Part shown: positions 22,375 through 29,348 of the stretch, in pieces | Numbering within the stretch: the stretch's first letter is position 1 | Layout of the letters: each line of letters starts with the position of its first letter | Source: a virus | DNA: 40,101 bases | Reading direction: 5' to 3' (one strand) | IMG/VR virus record: IMGVR_UViG_3300050821_006109 | Span: 1 to 40,101 of that record | Position numbers and translations under genes: made by a program | Notes under the pieces: generated by a model | What the model was told of the DNA's origin: nothing | The model's input: the letters and a program-made list of their open reading frames with translations, nothing else | Database searches by the model: none

Positions 22375-23066
22375 CAGAAGCCTCCCACATTGGCCTGGCG
22401 GCCGTTGTCGAGAGGCGCGATACGCTGGTGGCTGTTGGAAATAGAGTGAGCGCGTTCGTGAATGAATTTCCAACCGATTGGACGCCCACCGTCCGGGTCT
22501 ACGTTTTTCGGCGGGGCTAGCAATTTAAGAGCGTCCAGCACGGCTTGAAATCCGGGAATAATTGCGCCGGCATTGGTCGCCAGATTATTCAAGCCGGTGT
22601 CAAACTTGTTTCGCAAAAGCTGCCCAGCCTGCTGAAGCGGTTGGAATTCTTGCTCTAGTCGATTGCGCGAGTCGAGATTTTCTCGAATCGACGGCTCTAA
22701 TGCCGCAGCGTTTTGCTCCTGCCGCACAAGCCGATTTTGTTCGAGTTGAGCGTACTGGCCGCCGACGCGTTCATTCACTTGGCGGAACTGCTCGCTCCGG
22801 CGCTCGACTCCGCTTTGCGGCCCCTGCCAAGCAAAGGTTTGGCTGCCGCCGGAACTGTCGCCACTGCGCGAAGCTACGCCCTTGATCGTGTCCGAGAGTC
22901 GATCGACCGCCCCCGATTCCTGCTTGACCGACTCGGCTTCCTTCTTCGTAGCCTTAGCCGATTCGGCCGCCGACTCGCGCAGCAGGCGCTCTTGAATCCC
23001 CTCGTCGCGCTGGAGCTTTCCGCCCTTCCCCTGGAAGAACGTGCCGAAGATTGATGGGTCAGCCAT
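22374..23066 (-). CDS. Short tape-measure candidate, coiled coil
   Basis: A 230-residue protein. A long charged helix (about 15-60, ESAAESAKATKKEAESVKQE) is followed by a second helical zone (about 85-150, Gln/Arg/Glu-rich) and a hydrophobic stretch (ANAGAIIPGFQAVLDALKLL). It stands directly behind the predicted frameshift chaperone, where tape-measure genes sit in tailed phages. It is far shorter than typical tape measures (600+ residues), so it would imply a very short tail. It may instead be another minor tail protein. Confidence 0.5.
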   Translation of the reverse strand: MADPSIFGTFFQGKGGKLQRDEGIQERLLRESAAESAKATKKEAESVKQESGAVDRLSDTIKGVASRSGDSSGGSQTFAWQGPQSGVERRSEQFRQVNERVGGQYAQLEQNRLVRQEQNAAALEPSIRENLDSRNRLEQEFQPLQQAGQLLRNKFDTGLNNLATNAGAIIPGFQAVLDALKLLAPPKNVDPDGGRPIGWKFIHERAHSISNSHQRIAPLDNGRQANVGGF

Positions 23067-23414
23067 TTAACGAATCCTCCGCGTGCGCACGGTGCAAGCC
23101 TTAATTCCCTGCAGCGCATTGCTCAAAGCCTCTTGCGCCATGCCGTCCAAGATCATTCTTGATTCGCCCTGCGCCGCCACTTCATTGACCTCTTGCACGT
23201 CGTCCGTTTCCGTGAGTTGCATAGCCCGCGATGGATAGCCGCGTTTGGCCGACGTGGCCCCGAGGTAGTGAACCGCTGCCTGAACCGCTTTAAGCCGCGG
23301 CAGGGAAAAGACAGCCGCCATCGCAGCCTCCCGGCGCTCTAGGCGGCTGAGCCCGAGGCTGTCGATAAGACCGGAGCCACTGACGGCGGCGGCGTCCACA
23401 ACGGTGCGCCATTT
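23067..23414 (-). CDS. -1 frame extension of tail assembly chaperone
   Basis: This frame continues from the A9 run at 23412-23420 in the -1 frame and adds 115 residues to the first 109 of the upstream gene. Its sequence (AAVSGSGLIDSLGLSRLERR, EAAMAAVFSLPRLKAVQAAV) is helical and has no good independent start. A GTG at 23399 or ATG at 23321 could be used, but neither has a ribosome site. Expected fusion: about 224 residues, the counterpart of lambda gpGT. Confidence 0.6.
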   Translation of the reverse strand, partial: KWRTVVDAAAVSGSGLIDSLGLSRLERREAAMAAVFSLPRLKAVQAAVHYLGATSAKRGYPSRAMQLTETDDVQEVNEVAAQGESRMILDGMAQEALSNALQGIKACTVRTRRIR

Positions 23415-23740
23415 TTTTTTAGCGCAGACACGTAATCCTTGAGGCAGCAGTAAATCTGGAATGCCTCATTGTCCGTCGTGCCCCGTCCATCCGGCCCCAG
23501 TTCCAAGAGTCCGAACGCTTCCCGCGTGGCCTTGGCGACGTGCGACACGGCCGCCAATCTCTCGACATCATCGGCCGCATAGCAGGCGTCAAATGTCTCG
23601 TCCTGCTTGAACCAATCGAGCGTGCCGAGAATCGACCAGACTTTGAGCGGGTCCGCACAGCGCACACGCCGACCATCGTGGAATCGGAAGATTTCCCGGC
23701 CAGACCACGGCTTGCGAAATAGGCTGCTGAGAAACATCAA
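23339..23740 (-). CDS. Tail assembly chaperone (gpG-like)
   Basis: A 133-residue protein, ATG overlapping the previous stop by 4 bp. The N-terminal part (FRFHDGRRVRCADPLKVWSI, then LGTLDWFKQDETF) and a helical middle (EAFQIYCCLKDYVSALKKN) fit small tail chaperones, though sequence identity cannot be proved here. Position is decisive: after the head-tail connector and tail protein, before a coiled-coil tape-measure candidate, with a slippery A9 run near its 3' end. Confidence 0.6.
   Translation of the reverse strand: MMFLSSLFRKPWSGREIFRFHDGRRVRCADPLKVWSILGTLDWFKQDETFDACYAADDVERLAAVSHVAKATREAFGLLELGPDGRGTTDNEAFQIYCCLKDYVSALKKNGAPLWTPPPSVAPVLSTASGSAA
23411..23436 (-). promoter_or_regulatory. 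A9 slippery site for predicted -1 frameshift
   Basis: On the minus strand nine consecutive A (23412-23420) read CTA AAA AAA AAT in frame, containing the classic A-AAA-AAA heptamer. Shifting -1 leads into the open frame that ends at 23067. An SD-like AAGGA stands about 15 nt upstream, a known stimulator of -1 shifts in bacteria. A GGCG/CGCC pairing is possible just downstream. Confidence 0.65.
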
Positions 23741-24252
23741 GATGTGCTTTGATCGTAAAGGTGATAGGGACTGGCCCGGTCAACGTGCGCCGTTGCCACG
23801 ACCAGATACCGCTCGTATTGCGTGCCGCGATTCGAGGCGATCGGTTCGGTGAACTCGACCAGCGGGAAGTTGATCGGATCGTTGGCCGCGTTCAGCAGCA
23901 GTCGGTAGCCGTAGCCGCCTTGGAATTTCAGGTAGCCGCACTCGTTCGGGTTGAAGATACGGGCCGCGCCGGTGTTGACGCCTTGCAACCGAGCCCGAAT
24001 GCCACTTAGCACGCTTTGATCGAAGTCGGAGATTTCCAGTCGCACGATAGCGATGAATCCGAACGTCTGCCGGTCGGCCGGCGGCCCTGCGTCCCCGCCG
24101 TACAAATCGCTCTGGACGTTCTCAGCGAATTCATGCTCCTCAATTTCCGGCATGTTCCGGCAGTAGCCCAGCAGCGACAGCGACCCAAAGGCAGCGCCAT
24201 ACGCTCCCACGTAGATCGGTGTCGCAGCAGCAACTTGATAGGCTGGGGCCAT
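23737..24252 (-). CDS. Putative tail protein
   Basis: A 171-residue protein starting MAPAYQVAAATPIYVGAYGA. Beta-rich throughout (FGFIAIVRLEISDFDQSVLS, then YLKFQGGYGYRLLLNAANDP). Position between the gp36-like connector and the tail chaperone suggests a tail tube or tail terminator protein. The family is not recognised from sequence alone. Its end overlaps the chaperone start by 4 bp. Confidence 0.6.
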   Translation of the reverse strand: MAPAYQVAAATPIYVGAYGAAFGSLSLLGYCRNMPEIEEHEFAENVQSDLYGGDAGPPADRQTFGFIAIVRLEISDFDQSVLSGIRARLQGVNTGAARIFNPNECGYLKFQGGYGYRLLLNAANDPINFPLVEFTEPIASNRGTQYERYLVVATAHVDRASPYHLYDQSTS

Positions 24253-24253
24253 G

Positions 24254-24766
24254 CTAGGTCACGCGATTGGGGCTGCAAGGAACGCCCGGCGGCGGATAAT
24301 AGTCTCGCGTCCGAGTCGAAATGCCGTTGAGTTGATACAGGCTCGGCAAGCTCAAGCCGGCGACGGTCGGCTGACTGGCGGCTTGCTGGGCTGGTAGGTT
24401 GAAGATGTTCTCGCCACTCCGTAGGCGGCTGATCCAATCGGCGAACATTTCCGCGTATTCCTTTTCTCGCTTGGGATCGACCAACGGGCGACGGCGGTAC
24501 ATCCAAATCATCGCGCCCACGGCGCAAATCGACGCCAGAAACGTCGCGGCCGTGCCGGTAAGGTTCGCCAAGTCGTTTGGTTGATAGAGCCCCGCATTGA
24601 GCAGGGCCGCGTCAATCTCACCGCTGGCCGTGTCGAGCGCCGATTGAAGATTGGGGTCGGTCAACAGCGCTGTCGGCGAAACGATGGCGTTAAGGTCTCC
24701 GGCCAACATGCCGAGCGTCCGCGCGTCAAATTTCTGCAACATCGTGGCGGGAGTGCAGTAACTCAT
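24254..24766 (-). CDS. DUF1320/gp36-like head-tail connector
   Basis: A 170-residue protein beginning MSYCTPATMLQKFDARTLGM. It follows the gp36/DUF1320 pattern: N-terminal helix, LQSALDTASGEIDAALLNAG, LTGTAATFLASICAVGAMIW and YAEMFADWISRLRSGE. These proteins belong to the head completion/adaptor ring. Placement directly after the capsid gene agrees. One base separates it from the tail gene. Confidence 0.8.
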   Translation of the reverse strand: MSYCTPATMLQKFDARTLGMLAGDLNAIVSPTALLTDPNLQSALDTASGEIDAALLNAGLYQPNDLANLTGTAATFLASICAVGAMIWMYRRRPLVDPKREKEYAEMFADWISRLRSGENIFNLPAQQAASQPTVAGLSLPSLYQLNGISTRTRDYYPPPGVPCSPNRVT

Positions 24767-24809
24767 CGGTGCTAGTCTCTAAGTCCGGCATGACGAACTG
24801 CTTGACTGC

Positions 24810-25889
24810 TTACGGCGTGGTATAGGCCGACTGGTAGAGGACCGTGGCGGCCGGAGCCGTGGGCACGACCGCGTAATCCTCGACCACGCGCAGCTTGTCC
24901 ATTCGATCCCAGGTATCGGACACGCGCTCGACGGTCATTTCCTCGAACATGAATTGCGTGAAGCTGGCGAACGACGGACCACCATACGTCCCTTCCAAGC
25001 CACCCGGTCGAGCGCACAGGAACGGCGTGGCGTCCGGCATGACGAACTGCTTGACCGTCGTGACGCCCTTCTGGGTGATCGTCTCGACCGTCTTTTCCAC
25101 GACCAACGGGATGCCGTACAAGTTGTCCGGCAAGCCGAACAGCGTCCGCCGGCCGGGAATCTCGCCGCGGAGAACCGCCAACGCGTCGGGCGACTGCTTG
25201 ATGATGTCGATGAACTCCTGGCAGGCGCGGATGCCTTCCGCCATGTTCGGTGAAATGACGAGAATGAATTCGTCCTCGTTCACCGCCGACAAAGTGTTGA
25301 GCAGGATCACTTGCAAGCCGTACATCAGCGACTTGTAGATGTCCATTCGCACCGAGGTCGAGTCGTTCCACGAGCCCGTCGTATTGGGAATCTCGACGCC
25401 GTAGGTCGGCGAAGCGACACCCGGCGAGAGAATGTTGCTGCTCGCAAAGTTCGCCACGTTGGTTGCCGCCGTCACCACCAGTTGCGTGCGGGCCGTCATG
25501 GCCAGTTGCGCCATGATGCCTTCGTGCATTGAGGCGATGTCCCACGAGGCGTTTTGCAGCGTCCGGTGTCCGAGCGGCACCGGGAATTGGTAGCGCGTGC
25601 AGAAGAAATTCAGCCACTCGAACGATTCTGAGTTGGCGTACCCGAACTGCGCCGGAATGTTATCGGGAAACACGAAGTCTGCCAAGTTGCCGTTGAGGAT
25701 GCGCCCGGCCATTTCGACCGTCATTTGCAGGTAGTAGCCCTGCACCTGAGTCACCGGCACGATTTGCGCGTACTTGTTCACGTCGAACTTCTTGGGATTG
25801 CGCGAGAAGTTGACGATCATCCGGTTCGACGCTTCGTGCGAGGGCACGAATACGTTAGTGGAGGATGGAAAACTGGGGGTCTGCGGCAT
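24810..25889 (-). CDS. Major capsid protein
   Basis: A 359-residue protein. Its place after scaffold and decoration genes and before the connector, its size, and features such as QNASWDIASMHEGIMAQLAM, EDEFILVISPNMAEGI and the late FTQFMFEEMTVERVSDTW fit an HK97-fold capsid subunit. No N-terminal delta domain is obvious, in keeping with a separate scaffold gene. GGAG lies 11 nt before the ATG. The 5' part in the minus strand contains a long out-of-frame shadow that is not a gene. Confidence 0.8.
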   Translation of the reverse strand: MPQTPSFPSSTNVFVPSHEASNRMIVNFSRNPKKFDVNKYAQIVPVTQVQGYYLQMTVEMAGRILNGNLADFVFPDNIPAQFGYANSESFEWLNFFCTRYQFPVPLGHRTLQNASWDIASMHEGIMAQLAMTARTQLVVTAATNVANFASSNILSPGVASPTYGVEIPNTTGSWNDSTSVRMDIYKSLMYGLQVILLNTLSAVNEDEFILVISPNMAEGIRACQEFIDIIKQSPDALAVLRGEIPGRRTLFGLPDNLYGIPLVVEKTVETITQKGVTTVKQFVMPDATPFLCARPGGLEGTYGGPSFASFTQFMFEEMTVERVSDTWDRMDKLRVVEDYAVVPTAPAATVLYQSAYTTP

Positions 25890-25947
25890 GATCGTTCAAG
25901 CTCCTACGAAGAAGTTGGGTTAACTGGTTTCGAGTTCCGGTGTGGGG

Positions 25948-26385
25948 TTAGGTCACGGTGGCGACCGATGCGAAGATGTCAACTTGCACGCGGCACAGCG
26001 CGCCGGCCGGGGCCGATTCGAGCGCCGTCGCGCCGACGTTCTGAGGATAGCCCGTCGTGGCCATTGGCGTGCCGTAGCCGTTCGAGTCCGAGGTGAGCCG
26101 CTGGCCGGCCACAACAGCCGTCGAGCCGATCTTGAGCAGCACCGGCGATTGGCCGTTGGCGTACCACGGGACGCTGTTGCCGTTGGTGGCGGCAGGCAGC
26201 GGATAGGTCGAGCTGGGGAGCGGCGGCTGCTCCGTGCCCTCGAAGGCAATGCCGATCATGCGCCCATTGGCGGTGCATTGGAGTGCTTGGAATCCGGCTG
26301 GCGCCACCAGCGCCGGGTTGAGCATGATGAACGTGGAGGGATAGATCGTCCCATTGGCAATCAGGCCCGGTTGTGGAATTGGCAT
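25948..26385 (-). CDS. Capsid decoration protein
   Basis: A 145-residue beta-rich protein from MPIPQPGLIANGTIYPSTFI. Segments AVVAGQRLTSDSNGYGTPMA and GALCRVQVDIF match the capsid-stabilising/DUF2190-like pattern of small head proteins encoded just before the capsid gene. No signal sequence. Its neighbours are the scaffold-like gene and the major capsid protein. Confidence 0.7.
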   Translation of the reverse strand: MPIPQPGLIANGTIYPSTFIMLNPALVAPAGFQALQCTANGRMIGIAFEGTEQPPLPSSTYPLPAATNGNSVPWYANGQSPVLLKIGSTAVVAGQRLTSDSNGYGTPMATTGYPQNVGATALESAPAGALCRVQVDIFASVATVT

Positions 26386-26439
26386 GGTTCAGAACCTCGC
26401 GCGATGGAAAGGATTTGGTTGTGGGGTGGACTTGATTGC

Positions 26440-28221
26440 TTAGCCGGCGGGAGCGACCGCATGGCCGTTCGAGCCGACGATTCGCTTCAGTTCGTCGTTG
26501 TAGGTCTGGTCGTTGATTTCCTTGCCGTCGCGCTGCATCTTCAGTACGTTTTCGCGGGCCTCGCGGGCCTGCTGCGGCGTGGCTTCCTTGCGCGCCTGGT
26601 CGGCCTTCCAACCGTCGAGCGGCGGCGTCGGCATGAAATTGCGGCCGACCGGGGCGCGCTCGTAGTGCTTGACGATCCGCTCGGCATAGCGCGCGAAGCC
26701 TTCATCGCTGCACTTGTCGGCCTTCGTCTCGGCAGCGGCTTCATCCACGTCGAACACGTAGCCCTGGTGCCGCAGCGATTCGAGCTTGGCATGGCGTTCG
26801 GCGTTGATCCGCTCGAACTTCTCGGCTTCGCCGTTGCGCTGCATCTTTTCGACCGTCTCGCGCAGTTCGCGCAACTCGCGCTGGGTCGCGGCGGCGGCGA
26901 CACGATCCTGATATTGAGCGCTGTACTGCGTCGGCATTCCTGCTCTCCCGTGTTGTGCGACTTGACCCTGAGGTGGGTTGCCGTCGCTGGTTGGGCCGGC
27001 CGAACCCGCTTCGGGAATCCCGGCCGCGTGTTTCTTGGCATCCTCTTTTGGTTCGTCCGCAGCGCCGCCGACTTCCGCACCGACAACGCCACCGATTGCG
27101 CCGCCGACCGGACCAGCGGCAGCGTCACCAATGGCCGTGCCCGAGGCTTCGCCAGCCATTTCACCGGCGGCCATCTTGGCGTAGCACTCGCGGCAGAATT
27201 TCATATGGTCCGGATGGCCCGGATGCGCAGGATGATCGGCGGGAATGTCCATCGCGGCGGGTTCAACTGGAGCGGCATTCATAGGCGGGGTTACTCCTGA
27301 AGGTTTGGCGGCACCGGGGAGCGGGGCCATCGGTTGAGGCGCGGCCATTGGGGCGGCTCCTGGTTGTTGTTGGCCCATATCAGCCGGGGCCGGATTGTTG
27401 GCGTTGATCGTTTCGACCGCTGCCTTCTCACGCTGCTCTTGAATCCATTGGAACCAGTCCATTTGCTCAAGCTGTTGCATCAACTCGCGCAGCGCTCGTG
27501 GGTCGGCGGCCTGGTTGTCGATGGCTGGAGCTGGCACAACGGCCTCCATCTTTTCGGGTTTCTTCGTTTCGCCGAATGACGGGATAGCCGTATTGCTGCT
27601 GCTGGGCGAAGCTGCTGCCGCTGCACCACCGCCACCACTCGCGGCAAACTGTTCCGTTGGACAATCGCGCGAGAAATGCGTCACTGTGCCGAACTCGCCC
27701 CGATAGAATCGCAATCCAAGGTCACGGTTCGGTGTCTGAGCGCCCAAGCGCGCCACTGGATCAATCGTCAGGTCATTCCACAACTCGACTGACCGCCGCG
27801 GATTCTCGCGAGCAAGTTGCCGCTTGTTCTTCTCCACGAACTCATCGGCGGCGATTGCGAACCGTGGATTGACCTTGCCGAACTGAATGAGTTTCGCCGG
27901 CCCGTAGTAGCCGATGATTGGGATTTGCTTGAGCTTCTCTGCGCGGAGCGGATCGTCCTTTGCGGGAGTGTGGCCGACTACCGATGGGCAGAAATCTTCG
28001 CTGTCGGCAATGCGATAGTTCCACGCATCGACCATCTTTTGCAGCAGCGCCTTGTCGTACTTTTTGACGACAGACTTGCCGGACTCGTCCTTCGTCTGCT
28101 GCTCGAATTCATCGAATAGCGGTACGGCCTCTAGCCGGTCGAATTGCTCGGCGGGGAATCGCTGGAGCGCAACGGCTTGGAGGTTATCGAAGTCAAGCAC
28201 GGCTGAATTGGCGTCTGGCAT
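26440..28221 (-). CDS. Capsid protease/scaffold-like protein
   Basis: A 593-residue protein from MPDANSAVLDFDNLQAVALQ. The first ~200 residues carry GHTPAKDDP, IIGYYGPAKLIQFGKVNPRF and PRRSVELWNDLTIDPVARLG, which recall phage prohead protease/scaffold proteins (Mu I-like). A Pro/Ala-rich middle follows, with a His-rich site (DHPAHPGHPDHMKFCRECY) and Gly/Ala repeats. The rest is charged coiled coil (about 455-593), as expected for scaffold. A catalytic site is not certain. The start lies 8 nt behind the T-run of a terminator, without a clear ribosome site. Confidence 0.65.
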   Translation of the reverse strand: MPDANSAVLDFDNLQAVALQRFPAEQFDRLEAVPLFDEFEQQTKDESGKSVVKKYDKALLQKMVDAWNYRIADSEDFCPSVVGHTPAKDDPLRAEKLKQIPIIGYYGPAKLIQFGKVNPRFAIAADEFVEKNKRQLARENPRRSVELWNDLTIDPVARLGAQTPNRDLGLRFYRGEFGTVTHFSRDCPTEQFAASGGGGAAAAASPSSSNTAIPSFGETKKPEKMEAVVPAPAIDNQAADPRALRELMQQLEQMDWFQWIQEQREKAAVETINANNPAPADMGQQQPGAAPMAAPQPMAPLPGAAKPSGVTPPMNAAPVEPAAMDIPADHPAHPGHPDHMKFCRECYAKMAAGEMAGEASGTAIGDAAAGPVGGAIGGVVGAEVGGAADEPKEDAKKHAAGIPEAGSAGPTSDGNPPQGQVAQHGRAGMPTQYSAQYQDRVAAAATQRELRELRETVEKMQRNGEAEKFERINAERHAKLESLRHQGYVFDVDEAAAETKADKCSDEGFARYAERIVKHYERAPVGRNFMPTPPLDGWKADQARKEATPQQAREARENVLKMQRDGKEINDQTYNDELKRIVGSNGHAVAPAG

Positions 28222-28229
28222 AGCGCAAC

Positions 28230-28288
28230 AAAAAACCGGCCCGCGAACCATCCACGCCAGAATTGGCGTTGGAAGATTCACGGGCCGG
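28230..28288 (-). terminator. Terminator-like hairpin before scaffold gene
   Basis: On the minus strand, CCGGCCCG/CGGGCCGG (28281-28288 with 28236-28243) encloses a second hairpin (ACGCCA/TGGCGT) and is followed by TTTTTT (28230-28235). The scaffold-like gene starts at 28221, only 8 nt after the T-run. Confidence 0.8.
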
Positions 28289-28321
28289 CTATCTCGGTCC
28301 CGAACTATTTGGATGCGGCGA

Positions 28322-28525
28322 CTAGCGCCGCTTGTTCACGCGAATGTCCTTGAGGGTCTTAAGCATTCCCGCTTCGATGTTGATTTCCACGCTGACTGTA
28401 GCCCACGCCCGTTCGGCGATGCACGCGGATACCAGTTGCTCTAGTGCGGCGTGCGCTTCCGTTCGCAACCGCTCATTGGCTGCGATAGGGTCATTAGTCA
28501 AATCGTAAGCGGTTTTTGTCGCCAT
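28322..28525 (-). CDS. Small helical hypothetical protein
   Basis: A 67-residue protein from MATKTAYDLTNDPIAANERL; a TTG two codons earlier is an alternative start. It has a long helix (EAHAALEQLVSACIAERAWA) and a basic tail (KTLKDIRVNKRR). No family recognised. It lies between the GroES-like gene and a terminator-like hairpin. Confidence 0.6.
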   Translation of the reverse strand: MATKTAYDLTNDPIAANERLRTEAHAALEQLVSACIAERAWATVSVEINIEAGMLKTLKDIRVNKRR

Positions 28526-28540
28526 TGTCAAGAGAGATTC

Positions 28541-28924
28541 TTATTCTCTCCGCGCCTCCATGCCGTAGACCTCATCCTGCCGATAGTCGCGGTACACTTC
28601 GCCGTCGATCTTGATGGGGTTGCCGGCGTATTCCAGAACCCAAATCACGTCGCCCGGACTGAGCATCATGCAAGCGCAGGTCTTGGCTACTCCGGTTGGT
28701 TCGCCGACCGCGATAACCGTCGCTCGCTTCGGCACCTTTTGTTCGTAGTTCTCCGGGAGTTGGATACCGCCCTTGGTGACTTTCACGGCGTCGATGGGCG
28801 CGGCCAGAATCCGGCCCGGCATAGGTCGGTAGGCCACGGTCTGCTGCGGTGGTTCACCTTGGCCGTGCGCAGCCTTCCATGCCTTGAGACCGTTTTCATC
28901 CTTGTCGATCACTATTGCTGTCAT
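28541..28924 (-). CDS. GroES-like co-chaperonin
   Basis: A 127-residue protein. From residue ~30 it follows the Cpn10 pattern: YRPMPGRILAAPIDAVKV, a mobile-loop region KVTKGGIQLPENYEQKVPKR, ATVIAVGEPTG, LSPGDVIWVLEYAGNPIKID and a final DEVYGM. The N-terminal ~30 residues are extra. Phage T4 gp31 and other phage GroES relatives replace the host co-chaperonin for capsid protein folding. Its place next to capsid genes fits. It overlaps the upstream gene by 4 bp (ATGA). Confidence 0.8.
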   Translation of the reverse strand: MTAIVIDKDENGLKAWKAAHGQGEPPQQTVAYRPMPGRILAAPIDAVKVTKGGIQLPENYEQKVPKRATVIAVGEPTGVAKTCACMMLSPGDVIWVLEYAGNPIKIDGEVYRDYRQDEVYGMEARRE

Positions 28925-29199
28925 TTGGTTTCTCCATTGTCGTGGTAAAAGCCCCGTTGGTTTGATTCGAGCGCTGTAGCCATAACCTCCGGCGCAAAGT
29001 CGTCAAAGCCTCCCCAGCGTTCACCGACGCCGGCCGCATCGACTGACTTCACTCCATAGCGCGTCTGGCCGATCTCGTAAGTGAAGAACGTGACGGATCG
29101 GCCACGGCTTAAGTGTTCTCGGATAGCTTCTGCCAACGGAGTGGCGGTTATCTGGGAACCGGCCCAAATGCGCAGAAACGCTTGAGGAATGTTGCTCAT
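28921..29199 (-). CDS. Small hypothetical protein
   Basis: A 92-residue protein starting MSNIPQAFLRIWAGSQITAT. The start codon overlaps the stop of the 29196-29348 micro-gene (ATGA) and its stop overlaps the GroES-like gene. SVTFFTYEIGQTRYGVKSVD and GERWGGFDDF suggest a compact alpha/beta domain. No family recognised. Confidence 0.6.
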   Translation of the reverse strand: MSNIPQAFLRIWAGSQITATPLAEAIREHLSRGRSVTFFTYEIGQTRYGVKSVDAAGVGERWGGFDDFAPEVMATALESNQRGFYHDNGETK

Positions 29200-29348
29200 G
29201 CGGTTTCTCCACTTGAGGTTTCGCCCGCTTGTGATTCGATATGCTCGCGCAGGTCCGCTTCCCACTCGACAAGATATTCCTCGAGCGCGGCGTCACACTC
29301 CGCTTCGGCTTCTACGCCGGGGTCATCGTCAACGAGTTGCTCACTCAT
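29196..29348 (-). CDS. Acidic micro-protein
   Basis: A 50-residue, strongly acidic protein (MSEQLVDDDPGVEAEAECDA at the start). It overlaps the portal stop by 8 bp (ATGAGTGA) and the next gene by 4 bp, so it is held in a tightly coupled chain. It could be a DNA-mimic or head-assembly accessory, but nothing proves that. Confidence 0.6.
   Translation of the reverse strand: MSEQLVDDDPGVEAEAECDAALEEYLVEWEADLREHIESQAGETSSGETA

Noticed and set aside
24772-25617. Long minus-strand frame of 281 codons
   Set aside because: Lies out of frame inside the capsid gene; His/Arg/Gly-rich shadow.
25942-27300. Open plus-strand frame of 452 codons
   Set aside because: Antisense to the scaffold and decoration genes; sequence is Arg/Gly/Leu-rich and has no ribosome site.
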